Shown here one piece after another: positions 1-6,527 of a stretch of DNA of 17,503 nt. The notes under the pieces were generated by a model, which was not told where the DNA came from, ran no database searches, and saw only the letters and a list, made by a program, of their open reading frames with translations. Position 1 is the first letter of the stretch. Every line of letters begins with the position of its first letter. The DNA is taken from positions 1 to 17,503 of the forward strand of contig CAIVND010000146.1 of assembly GCA_903907185.1 (NCBI GenBank). Direction: 5' to 3'. Source of the DNA: an uncultured Acidimicrobiaceae bacterium (GTDB lineage Bacteria; Actinomycetota; Acidimicrobiia; Acidimicrobiales; Bog-793). The translations under genes were made by a program, and so were the position numbers.

Positions 1-689
1 CACTTGCCCCGAGCGTCCCACATGGAGGTGGAACAAAATTTGGCCTGACCTCCATCCTCGAGGGATTCGCCTACCTTCGAGGTCGCCAGGCGATTCAAGG
101 TGTTTTCATCGCCGACCTCGACGCGATGATCCTCGGTATGCCGACCTCACTCTTTCCTCAGCTCGGGCTGCAACATTTTCATGGCTCGGCAGCGACTGTC
201 GGACTCCTTTACTCGGGAGCAGGGTTCGGTGCGTTTCTCGGTGCCGTATTGAGCGGCTGGACAACACGGATCAAACGCCTCGGCCGCGCCATCATCGTCT
301 GTGTCGCGATCTGGGGTGCCGCCATATCTCTGTTCGGACTTACCGCAAGTCTTCCTCTCGCACTTGTCATGATCGCAATCGCTGGTGGCGCCGATGTGGT
401 CTCCGCAGTCTTTCGCAGCACGATCTTGCAGTCTGAGGTTCCTGATCGCCTCCGTGGACGACTTACGGCCGTTCAATCTTCAGTTGTACAAGGTGGACCA
501 CGACTTGGGAACACCGAGGCAGGTATCGTCGCTGCTCTGAGCAATCCTCAGATCTCTATCATCTCTGGAGGACTTGGTTGCATCGTTGGGATCTTGCTCG
601 TTGGAAGATTCATGCCGCAGTTCGCTCGATACGACCGCGATGTAGCGGAGGCGGCGCGGCTGACCGATCAACAAGAGGGCGAATGGTAG
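1..689 (+). CDS. MFS transporter, EntS-like (5' end outside the window)
   Basis: This is the C-terminal part of a major facilitator superfamily exporter of the EntS/MFS_3 type, an inner-membrane drug or siderophore efflux family. The frame is open from base 3, so the ATG at 126 is internal and the gene begins left of the window. The residues before that ATG (GLTSILEGFAYLRGRQAIQG) match the cytoplasmic loop after the sixth membrane helix in this family. Five to six hydrophobic segments follow. The late loop GRLTAVQSSVVQGGPRLG followed by EAGIVAAL is typical of actinobacterial EntS-like proteins. The stop is TAG at 687-689. No neighbour indicates the substrate, so siderophore export is only one possibility. 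Confidence 0.85.
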   Translation, partial: LAPSVPHGGGTKFGLTSILEGFAYLRGRQAIQGVFIADLDAMILGMPTSLFPQLGLQHFHGSAATVGLLYSGAGFGAFLGAVLSGWTTRIKRLGRAIIVCVAIWGAAISLFGLTASLPLALVMIAIAGGADVVSAVFRSTILQSEVPDRLRGRLTAVQSSVVQGGPRLGNTEAGIVAALSNPQISIISGGLGCIVGILLVGRFMPQFARYDRDVAEAARLTDQQEGEW

Positions 690-772
690 GCCTACATGGC
701 TACGAAACTGATTCCGAGCGCAGATGAACCGCTGATTCACCTAGTATCGCTCTGGCAATTACCGACACTGTC

Positions 773-848
773 GGGCCGCTAGCTCATCGGGAAGAGCAGG
801 AGACTTTTAATCTCAAGGTGCCGGGATCGAGACCCGGGCGGCCCACCA
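773..848 (+). tRNA. tRNA-Lys (anticodon UUU), CCA encoded
   Basis: The cloverleaf folds in full. The acceptor stem is 773-779 (GGGCCGC) with 838-844 (GCGGCCC), 7 of 7 pairs. The D stem is 782-785 with 794-797 around an 8-nt loop. The anticodon stem is 799-803 with 811-815, and the loop CTTTTAA places anticodon TTT at 806-808. The variable loop has 5 nt. The T stem is 821-825 with 833-837. Discriminator A845 and CCA at 846-848 complete 76 nt. Two oddities: the T loop reads ATCGAGA, so the nearly universal U54 is A, and the outermost anticodon-stem pair (799/815) is G-A. The frame of the downstream KdpD gene is open back into this tRNA, but that is not coding. Confidence 0.93.
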
Positions 849-970
849 AATCTTGTAAAACGATGTTCCTCTCATCTCTTGGAACTTTTCGATGCTCATT
901 GCTTTCTGCGTCCGAATGTATTTTCATCGCTCCATCGCACGACGCTACCGAAAAGAGACACGCCAGGTCC

Positions 971-2071
971 ATGAAGGACCGCCTCGCCCGACGTCTCGGC
1001 GCCGCACCAGGAGTTGGTAAGACGCTCGCCATGCTCGACGAGGGACATCGACGTCTCGATCGGGGAACTGACGTTGTCATTGGATTTGTCGAATCACATG
1101 GTCGGCGTCACACTGAAGAACGCATCGGTGCACTCGAGATCGTTCCACGCAAGGTTGTCCACTACCGCGATGCGGAGTTTGAGGAGATGGATGTCGACGC
1201 CATCCTTGCCCGGCGGCCAAAGCTTGCACTGATCGACGAACTGGCCCACACCAATGCTCCAGGATCTGGACAGAACGAGAAACGGTGGCAGGACATCCTT
1301 GAGATCCTTGAAGCTGGGATCGACGTCATCTCTACCGTCAACATCCAGCATCTCGAGAGCACCGCCAATGTCGTTGAACAGATCACCGGTGTCAAAGTTC
1401 GCGAACGAGTCCCAGACTGGTTTCTTCGCAAGGCCGATCAGATTGAGCTGGTCGACTCGTCACCAGAACAGCTCCGCCGAAGGATGCTTCATGGCAATAT
1501 CTACCCGCAGGAGAAGGTCAACCAGGCGCTGACACAGTTCTTCCGATCCGAGAACCTCACCGCCCTCCGTGAACTATCGCTTCGCTTTCTCGCTGATGAG
1601 ACCGATGAGGAGATTCTGCAACACCTCCGCAAACATCAGCACTCAGCTGTCTGGGAGACCGCAGAGCGGATCATGGTAGTCGTCAACGATGAACCGGGGA
1701 CCGATCTCATGGTGCATCGTGCCGCTCGAATCGCTTCAAGGATCAAAGCGCCACTCGATGTATTCCATGTGACGAGTGGAGATGCCGTCGCGAGCTCAAC
1801 AAAGTTCTGCAAACGACTTCGAGAACTTGCTAAGGAATTTGGTGCCGATTGGCACGTCATTCAGGCAGACGATGCAGCGAGCGCGATCATGGACTTTGCC
1901 CGTCGGGAGCAGATCACGCAGATCGTACTTGGGTCAACACAGACCACGAGGTGGCAACAGCTCTTCGGATCTGGTGCGGTGGTTCGGCGTGTGCAGAAGA
2001 TGGCAGCGTCTTCAAAGATCGATGTACACATCATCGCGCTGAGTGCAGCCACTGAAGAGATCGAACAGTAA
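971..2071 (+). CDS. kdpD: Truncated KdpD: sensor N-domain plus universal-stress domain, no kinase
   Basis: This 366-residue soluble protein resembles only the cytoplasmic N-terminal part of the K+/turgor sensor KdpD. Residues 1-205 are the KdpD domain: Walker A AAPGVGKT (11-18), FVESHGR, Walker B LALID (85-89) followed by ELAHTNAPGS, and the STVNIQHLES and VRERVPD blocks. Residues about 225-355 are a UspA-like nucleotide-binding domain with GSTQTTRWQQLFGSG near the end. The DUF4118 membrane helices and histidine kinase are absent, and the TGA-free frame simply ends in TAA at 2069-2071. Short KdpDs of this size are known from Anabaena and Deinococcus, where they sit with kdp genes. Here no kdpFABC or kdpE is nearby. 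The ATG at 971 was chosen because upstream in-frame codons run into the tRNA. Its Shine-Dalgarno is weak (AGG at 965-967), and the first strand reads LARRLG rather than the usual hydrophobic KVYLG. Confidence 0.8.
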   Translation: MKDRLARRLGAAPGVGKTLAMLDEGHRRLDRGTDVVIGFVESHGRRHTEERIGALEIVPRKVVHYRDAEFEEMDVDAILARRPKLALIDELAHTNAPGSGQNEKRWQDILEILEAGIDVISTVNIQHLESTANVVEQITGVKVRERVPDWFLRKADQIELVDSSPEQLRRRMLHGNIYPQEKVNQALTQFFRSENLTALRELSLRFLADETDEEILQHLRKHQHSAVWETAERIMVVVNDEPGTDLMVHRAARIASRIKAPLDVFHVTSGDAVASSTKFCKRLRELAKEFGADWHVIQADDAASAIMDFARREQITQIVLGSTQTTRWQQLFGSGAVVRRVQKMAASSKIDVHIIALSAATEEIEQ

Positions 2072-2156
2072 CCGAGAGTTCTTCAGCGAGTTGTGGACAC
2101 AGTGAGTTGTGACACCAGCATGTGGCCTGTCGACTGAGAACGACAAACCAGCCAGG

Positions 2157-2183
2157 AACTAACGCTCGTTTCGAGCGAGAGTT
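2157..2183. terminator. Weak hairpin between the convergent kdpD and sqdB genes
   Basis: A 6-bp GC-rich stem, CGCTCG (2163-2168) with CGAGCG (2172-2177), closes a TTT loop. It can be extended by AACT/AGTT across a 2x2 internal loop. It lies in the 112-bp gap between convergent stop codons. Neither strand has a real T-run after it, so it may be a weak bidirectional terminator or only an mRNA 3'-end hairpin. Confidence 0.3.
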
Positions 2184-3377
2184 TCATGGCATAAGGTCGT
2201 CCGCGGCCTCCATGCCTTGACGCCAGACCGACCGCGAGACGATCTTTGTCCGATCTGCACGGTCCGCATACTTGCTCGCAATGTCGCGCGCCTCTTCGAG
2301 GAGGCCATCGGAGAGAGTCGTCGGGTTAAGCCCAAGGGCAAGGAATCGATCACGACTGACGTTGAGATCGTTCTCAGCCGCCTCCTGGCGAGGGTTAGGC
2401 AGGTTGACAATCTCTGCCCCAGTGAGCTTCGAAACTAATTCAGCAAGGTCGCGCACGCGGTAGGTCTCGGTCACTTGGTTAAACACTGAGACCTTTTCCC
2501 CCGAGGTAGGAGCATTGTTGAGTGCAATCTCAATGCAGCGAGCGGTATCACGGATATGGATGAAGCCACGGGTCTGTCCCCCGGTGCCGTGCACCGTGAG
2601 TGGGTGACCAATCGCAGCCTGCATGAGAAACCGGTTCAACACCGTTCCGTAGTCCCCGTCATAGTCAAACCGGTTGATGAGACGTTCATCTCGCACCGTC
2701 TGTGGAGTCTGAGTCCCCCAAACAATTCCTTGGTGAAGATCGGTAATACGAAGACCATCGTTATGTGCATAGAACTTGAACATCAACTGATCGAGCGTCT
2801 TCGTCATGTGGTACACCGAACCAGCGTTCGCCGGGTGCAGGATCTCGCGCTCAATGTCCCCGTCAGGAGTTGGAACCTTGACCGTGAGGTAACCCTCAGG
2901 GATCGGAGCAGAGCCAGACCAGCCATAGCCGTAGACACCCATGGTGCCGAGGTGCACGATCGCGATATCCATGCCACTTTGGACGATCGCAGCCAAGAGG
3001 TTGTGGGTTCCCGTGACGTTGTTATCAACGGTGTAGCGCTTCGTCTTCGATGAGCGCATGGAATAGGGTGCTGCCCGTTGCTCCGCAAAATGGACCACAG
3101 CGTCTGGGCGGGAATCTAAGAGCACATCAACGAATCGGTCATACTCTTTGGCGATGTCGAGGTTGATGAACTTGATCTCTTTGCCAGAGACCTCGTCCCA
3201 CGCCCGAATCCGCTCGCCGATTGGACTGATTGGTGTGAGGGACTCGACCCCAAGCTCGGTGTCGATATTCCGACGGCTGAGGTTGTCGATGATCGTAACC
3301 TCATGACCCAGGTGAGAGAGGTGAAGTGAGGTAGGCCAACCACAGAAACCATCCCCGCCAAGAACTAGGACTTTCAC
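2184..3377 (-). CDS. sqdB: UDP-sulfoquinovose synthase (SqdB/SQD1/Agl3 family)
   Basis: This enzyme uses UDP-glucose, NAD+ and sulfite to make UDP-sulfoquinovose, the head-group donor for sulfolipid SQDG or, in Sulfolobus (Agl3), for glycans. The 397-residue protein has the extended-SDR nucleotide site GGDGFCGW (7-14), the family block VVHFAEQRAAPYSM (94-107), the active-site threonine in HLGTMGVYG (T145), catalytic YHMTK (Y189, K193), and LHQGIVWGTQT, LINRFDYDGDYGTVLNRF and GQTRGFIHIRDT, all diagnostic of SqdB rather than general epimerases. The start is GTG at 3377, not an upstream codon: AAGGAGA (3383-3389) sits 5 nt before it, and MKVLVLGGDG is the family N-terminus. No sulfoquinovosyl transferase (sqdX) is in the window, so the final product is unknown. 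It is divergent from the ECF sigma gene. Confidence 0.93.
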   Translation of the reverse strand: MKVLVLGGDGFCGWPTSLHLSHLGHEVTIIDNLSRRNIDTELGVESLTPISPIGERIRAWDEVSGKEIKFINLDIAKEYDRFVDVLLDSRPDAVVHFAEQRAAPYSMRSSKTKRYTVDNNVTGTHNLLAAIVQSGMDIAIVHLGTMGVYGYGWSGSAPIPEGYLTVKVPTPDGDIEREILHPANAGSVYHMTKTLDQLMFKFYAHNDGLRITDLHQGIVWGTQTPQTVRDERLINRFDYDGDYGTVLNRFLMQAAIGHPLTVHGTGGQTRGFIHIRDTARCIEIALNNAPTSGEKVSVFNQVTETYRVRDLAELVSKLTGAEIVNLPNPRQEAAENDLNVSRDRFLALGLNPTTLSDGLLEEARDIASKYADRADRTKIVSRSVWRQGMEAADDLMP

Positions 3378-3382
3378 GTATG

Positions 3383-3389
3383 TCTCCTT
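3383..3389 (-). promoter_or_regulatory. Shine-Dalgarno site that fixes the sqdB GTG start
   Basis: The minus strand reads AAGGAGA, five bases before GTG 3377-3375. This is the best ribosome-binding match in the intergenic region and argues against the 72-residue upstream extension that the open frame would allow. Confidence 0.8.
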
Positions 3390-3480
3390 CGAGTGACACA
3401 ACCCCCGAGACGCGGTCGGTCTATTCCCCGTGTCATCGTAGTGATTCGCCGGACACAATTCGTGGCCAAAGGCCCCATTT

Positions 3481-3502
3481 ACTATTAGGCAACTATTAGG
3501 GA
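3481..3502. repeat. Two tandem 11-bp repeats between sqdB and the ECF sigma gene
   Basis: ACTATTAGGCA (3481-3491) is followed directly by ACTATTAGGGA (3492-3502), identical at 10 of 11 positions. An 11-bp period puts both copies on the same DNA face, as in tandem operator half-sites. The repeat lies about 105 bp upstream of the sqdB GTG and 10-80 bp upstream of the possible sigma-factor starts. I do not recognise the motif, and regulation is an inference. Confidence 0.6.
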
Positions 3503-3584
3503 TCTTGTCCGCGTGAAACCTGGTGCGCTCATACCCCAACCCAGGAACTCGCACCTCATCGGGACCTTGAGTAGTCTGAGCCGC

Positions 3585-4109
3585 GTGGATCACCTGACGG
3601 AGCTGGCCTTAGCTGCGCAAGATCGGGGATTCGAGGCGGTGCAGGCCTTCATCAAGGCCAGCGAGCCTGATGTTCGCCGCTTCTGTGGTGTGATTGGACG
3701 TAGATCAGAGACCGATGACCTCGTCCAGGAGACGTTTATTCGCGCGAGCCTTGGTCTACCGCACTTTCGCGGCGAGGGTTCTGCCCGATCTTGGCTGCTC
3801 GGCATTGCCCATCACGTCTGCATGGACGATCATCGTCGGGCCGGGCAGTGGCTCGCAGTCATCGATCGGGCCCGCCATGCCCAGCGGGCTGAGACCACCT
3901 CACACCGCGGCGGCTTGGTCGAGATTGAAGAGCTACTTCGAAGCCTCAGCGATGACCGACGCGAGGCATTTGTTCTCACCCAGATTCACGGCCTCTCTTA
4001 TGATGAAGCCGCCACGATCAGCGAGTGCGCGGTGGGGACAATCCGGTCGCGCGTCGCACGGGCACGCACAGAACTCATAAAGATGATCAGAGCTGCCGAG
4101 GCCTCATAG
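3585..4109 (+). CDS. ECF RNA polymerase sigma factor, SigC-like
   Basis: This extracytoplasmic-function sigma factor directs RNA polymerase to a small regulon. From GTG 3585 it has 174 residues. Region 2 spans about 18-86, with DVRRFC, DDLVQETFIRA (44-54) and SARSWLLGIAHHVCMDDHRR. Region 4 spans about 113-165, ending in the helix-turn-helix GLSYDEAATISECAVGTIRS then RVARAR. The pattern is closest to mycobacterial SigC. GTG 3585 was chosen because SigC-type proteins start about 15 residues before the FIKA segment. A GTG at 3513 would add 24 residues of low-complexity sequence, and neither start has a good Shine-Dalgarno. No anti-sigma gene or C-terminal SnoaL-type extension is present, as is also true of SigC. 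The hydrolase gene starts 24 bp downstream, probably in the same operon. Confidence 0.88.
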   Translation: MDHLTELALAAQDRGFEAVQAFIKASEPDVRRFCGVIGRRSETDDLVQETFIRASLGLPHFRGEGSARSWLLGIAHHVCMDDHRRAGQWLAVIDRARHAQRAETTSHRGGLVEIEELLRSLSDDRREAFVLTQIHGLSYDEAATISECAVGTIRSRVARARTELIKMIRAAEAS

Positions 4110-4133
4110 CCTCGATCGAACAGGGGGATAGAG

Positions 4134-4862
4134 ATGCCAACCGCGTCTGACGGCACAACGACGATCTACTACGAAGAGTATGGGTCGGGTTATCCAATCT
4201 TGCTTATCGCTCCTGGGGGGCTCAGCTCAATGATCAGTGCATGGGATCGAGCAGCGATTAACCCTCTCTCCGTTCTTGCTGAAGATTTTCGACTCATCGC
4301 AATGGACCAGCGCAATGCTGGACGATCGGTCGGTCCCTTTCCCACCACGAGACCATGGGACGCCTACCTTGACGACCAACTTATGGTCATGGATCACCTA
4401 CGGTGTCCCACCTTCCACGTCTTTGGCTGCTGCATCGGCGGCCCCTACGGTCTCAAGATCGCGCACGATGCTCCCGACCGCGTGAGTGCTGCGGTTCTCG
4501 AACAGCCAATGGGCATGGTGCCAGAAAATCAACGCGGATGGCTTGAGCGAAGCCACCTCTGGGCAGCAAATCTCGCGGAGTCACGCGAAGATCTCAACGC
4601 AGAAGATGCTGCACGATTTATTGATGCAATGTGGCAACCTGAGTTTGTCTCTAGCCTCACCCGGGCCGAGGTGGCAGAGATTGCACTCCCCGTCTGCGTT
4701 CTCCCAGGTGTCGATGAGGTCCATCCCACCGTCATTGGGCGGGAGATCGGGCAACTGATCGCAGGATCCATTGTAATTGAGCCATGGAAAGGCGCCCCTG
4801 AACACACCGAAGCAGCTACCAAGATCGTCCGACAGTTTCTCCTGGAAAATACGCCAAGTTAG
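4134..4862 (+). CDS. Alpha/beta hydrolase with cysteine at the nucleophile position
   Basis: This 242-residue protein has the alpha/beta-hydrolase fold. The oxyanion-hole loop is around APGGLSS (26-32), followed by LIAMDQRNAGRS (54-65). The nucleophile elbow VFGCCIGG (97-103) has Cys100 where serine is usual. The acid is probably Asp194 (PGVDEVHP) and the base His224 (PEHTEA). Cysteine nucleophiles occur in dienelactone hydrolases and in a subset of uncharacterised actinobacterial hydrolases, so esterase, lactonase or thioesterase activity is possible and the substrate is unknown. The start ATG has AGGGGGA (4123-4129) four bases upstream. It follows the ECF sigma gene by 24 bp, so both are probably co-transcribed and the hydrolase may belong to that sigma factor's regulon. 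It converges on the SDR gene with a 25-bp gap. Confidence 0.82.
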   Translation: MPTASDGTTTIYYEEYGSGYPILLIAPGGLSSMISAWDRAAINPLSVLAEDFRLIAMDQRNAGRSVGPFPTTRPWDAYLDDQLMVMDHLRCPTFHVFGCCIGGPYGLKIAHDAPDRVSAAVLEQPMGMVPENQRGWLERSHLWAANLAESREDLNAEDAARFIDAMWQPEFVSSLTRAEVAEIALPVCVLPGVDEVHPTVIGREIGQLIAGSIVIEPWKGAPEHTEAATKIVRQFLLENTPS

Positions 4863-4887
4863 CCAGCGTGCGAGATCGACTGAAAAT

Positions 4888-5664
4888 TTACGGGGTCTTC
4901 GGGGGCTCCGGCGGTTTCGTGCTCACAATCTCGCCGTTCCGTTCACCACGCAATAGGTCGACCAAGTCCCGGGCGGGTACATCAGGTGTGAGGAGCTGTC
5001 CCGCCTCATAACGTTCGACAAAGCGGCGATGAAACGCCGCACCAATAACGTTCGGATCCTGGCTTCGAATCTCAGTCTGCATCTGCGTGTCAACGATGCC
5101 AGGACGAAATGCATTTGCGGTCACCCCGGTGCCTTCGAGCTCCGCCGCAAGATTCATGGTGTGACCCTCAAGTCCCGCCTTCGTCGCGACATAGGAGTTG
5201 TACCCGTCGTCGCGCTTGAGGTTGTTCACTGCGCCCGTCGTGACATTGACGATCCGACCCCAACCAGCATCGAGCATTCCCGGGAGCAGGGCACGCGACA
5301 GTCGCACTGGGGCGAGAAGATTGATGGCATTCGCATAGTCCCAATCCTCAATGTTGATGGCTGAAAATCGCCCAAGTGGCCCGACGATGGCAGCATTATT
5401 AACGAGAAGGTCGATGGGCCCGAGAGTGTCCCCTACCTCGTGCATTACACGAACGATCTCACCTCGATCGGCGAGATCCGCGCTGACCGCGATCGCGTGG
5501 CCACCGGATCCATTAATCGCAGCGGCAACCTCGTCGACTTCGTCGCGCGATCTCGCCACAAGGGCAACCCGTACGCCCTCGTCGCCGAGCAGTTCTGCTA
5601 CCGCACGTCCAATTCCGCGACCAGCGCCGGTTACCAGCGCCGCGTGTCCCGCGAGAACCCCCAT
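4888..5664 (-). CDS. Short-chain dehydrogenase/reductase (classical SDR)
   Basis: This NAD(P)-dependent oxidoreductase has 258 residues, the usual size for classical SDRs. It has the cofactor glycine motif TGAGRGIG (12-19), Asp63 in SADLAD, NNAA (89-92), a Tyr-Lys pair in YVATK (Y158, K162), and RPGIVDTQM after the active site. The residue normally occupied by catalytic serine lies in NVTTGAV, so a threonine (T142 or T143) seems to replace it. The loop before Tyr158 is about two residues longer than usual. The C-terminus is proline-rich (KPPEPPKTP). The start is ATG 5664: GAGGAG (5671-5676) is six bases away, a better spacing than for ATG 5670. It is divergent from the MDMPI-type gene, 110 bp apart. 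Alcohol or ketone substrates cannot be predicted. Confidence 0.87.
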   Translation of the reverse strand: MGVLAGHAALVTGAGRGIGRAVAELLGDEGVRVALVARSRDEVDEVAAAINGSGGHAIAVSADLADRGEIVRVMHEVGDTLGPIDLLVNNAAIVGPLGRFSAINIEDWDYANAINLLAPVRLSRALLPGMLDAGWGRIVNVTTGAVNNLKRDDGYNSYVATKAGLEGHTMNLAAELEGTGVTANAFRPGIVDTQMQTEIRSQDPNVIGAAFHRRFVERYEAGQLLTPDVPARDLVDLLRGERNGEIVSTKPPEPPKTP

Positions 5665-5724
5665 CAGCATCTCCTCTACCGTCTCTTTACACCGTCGCCA
5701 TCTTGCTACCAGTGTTGCTCCCAT

Positions 5725-5735
5725 GCACGTCGTGC
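5725..5735. promoter_or_regulatory. Short inverted repeat in the SDR / MDMPI divergent promoter region
   Basis: GCACGTCGTGC has two 5-bp arms around one central base. It lies about midway in the 110-bp gap between divergent starts, where a shared operator would be expected. A motif this short can occur by chance, so this is only a candidate. Confidence 0.22.
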
Positions 5736-5774
5736 GAACTCTACCAAGTCGAGTCCGAGACGACATAGGCTCAG

Positions 5775-6527
5775 ATGGTGCACGAATTTCCCCTCAGTCC
5801 TGAACGCTACTGGTCACTGTTTGCCGAGGAGTCGGCCTCGTTCCTCAAGGCCTACTCGCGAGCTCAGCTCACGGAGCGAATCCCGAGTTGTCCGAGTTGG
5901 AGCGTTGCCGATCTCGGTCGCCATCTTGGTGGCATCTACCACCGGGCCGCAGACATCCTTGAGTCCACCTCTCAAGTCAGCATGGTCGTTGCTGACGATC
6001 GGATACCGAAGGTTGATGAGGGCGTCGCTGCCTGGCTCGTCGACGGTACGGCGCGGCTGATGGAGCTCTTGATGACTACGGACCCAACTGCCCCTCTGTG
6101 GACATTCAACGGACCGGCACCGGTAGCGTTTTGGTCTCGCCGGCTCGTTCATGAATCGATGGTCCATACCTTTGACCTCGAAGAGCTTCACCGGCCCCTC
6201 CATGCACCGGCGGTTGAGTCCCTCGCGGATGGCATCGATGAGTTTTTCCCCGTTCATCTGCGAAGAAAGCTCCGGGGACATCCTGCCGACGGGCTGAACG
6301 GGTACCTCGGAATCAATACAACCGACAGCGACGATCGCTGGGTACTCCAACTCACCCCCGATAGTGTCGCCGTTGAGGCACCGACAACACCAACTGATGC
6401 CGAACTCTCAGGTAAGGCCTTCGACCTACTGATGTTTCTGTGGAGACGAAGTGACACAGCGCCACTTGAGATATCGGGTGACAACGCGATTGTCATGGCC
6501 TACCAAAACAACGTCGACCTCACCTAA
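5775..6527 (+). CDS. Maleylpyruvate isomerase family, mycothiol-dependent-type DinB-fold enzyme
   Basis: This 250-residue protein belongs to the actinobacterial MDMPI/DinB superfamily, whose members use the thiol mycothiol and a divalent metal to isomerise, conjugate or detoxify substrates. The N-terminal four-helix domain holds CPSWSVADLGRHLGGIYH, with His50 as one metal ligand. The second motif LVHESMVHTFDLE supplies Glu127 and His131, the same spacing as the zinc ligands of the C. glutamicum isomerase, with Asp134 nearby. The C-terminal part from about residue 140 corresponds to the MDMPI C-domain. It has only a weak ribosome-binding site. It is divergent from the SDR gene, and its TAA overlaps the TAG of the convergent AhpD-like gene by 2 bp. 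The substrate is unknown; the maleylpyruvate reaction should not be assumed. Confidence 0.83.
   Translation: MVHEFPLSPERYWSLFAEESASFLKAYSRAQLTERIPSCPSWSVADLGRHLGGIYHRAADILESTSQVSMVVADDRIPKVDEGVAAWLVDGTARLMELLMTTDPTAPLWTFNGPAPVAFWSRRLVHESMVHTFDLEELHRPLHAPAVESLADGIDEFFPVHLRRKLRGHPADGLNGYLGINTTDSDDRWVLQLTPDSVAVEAPTTPTDAELSGKAFDLLMFLWRRSDTAPLEISGDNAIVMAYQNNVDLT

Noticed and set aside
818..970. Upstream extension of the KdpD frame into the tRNA-Lys gene
   Set aside because: The frame is open, but the residues (MPGSRPGRPTKSC...) are translated tRNA sequence and do not resemble KdpD. ATG 971 gives the P-loop close to the N-terminus as in the family.
773..970. tRNA-Lys as an integration site of a mobile element
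   Set aside because: No integrase is present and I saw no second copy of the tRNA 3' end within the window.
3378..3593. 72-residue N-terminal extension of SqdB from an upstream start at 3593
   Set aside because: The extension would overlap the sigma gene start, lacks similarity to SqdB, and the AAGGAGA site at 3383-3389 fixes the GTG at 3377.
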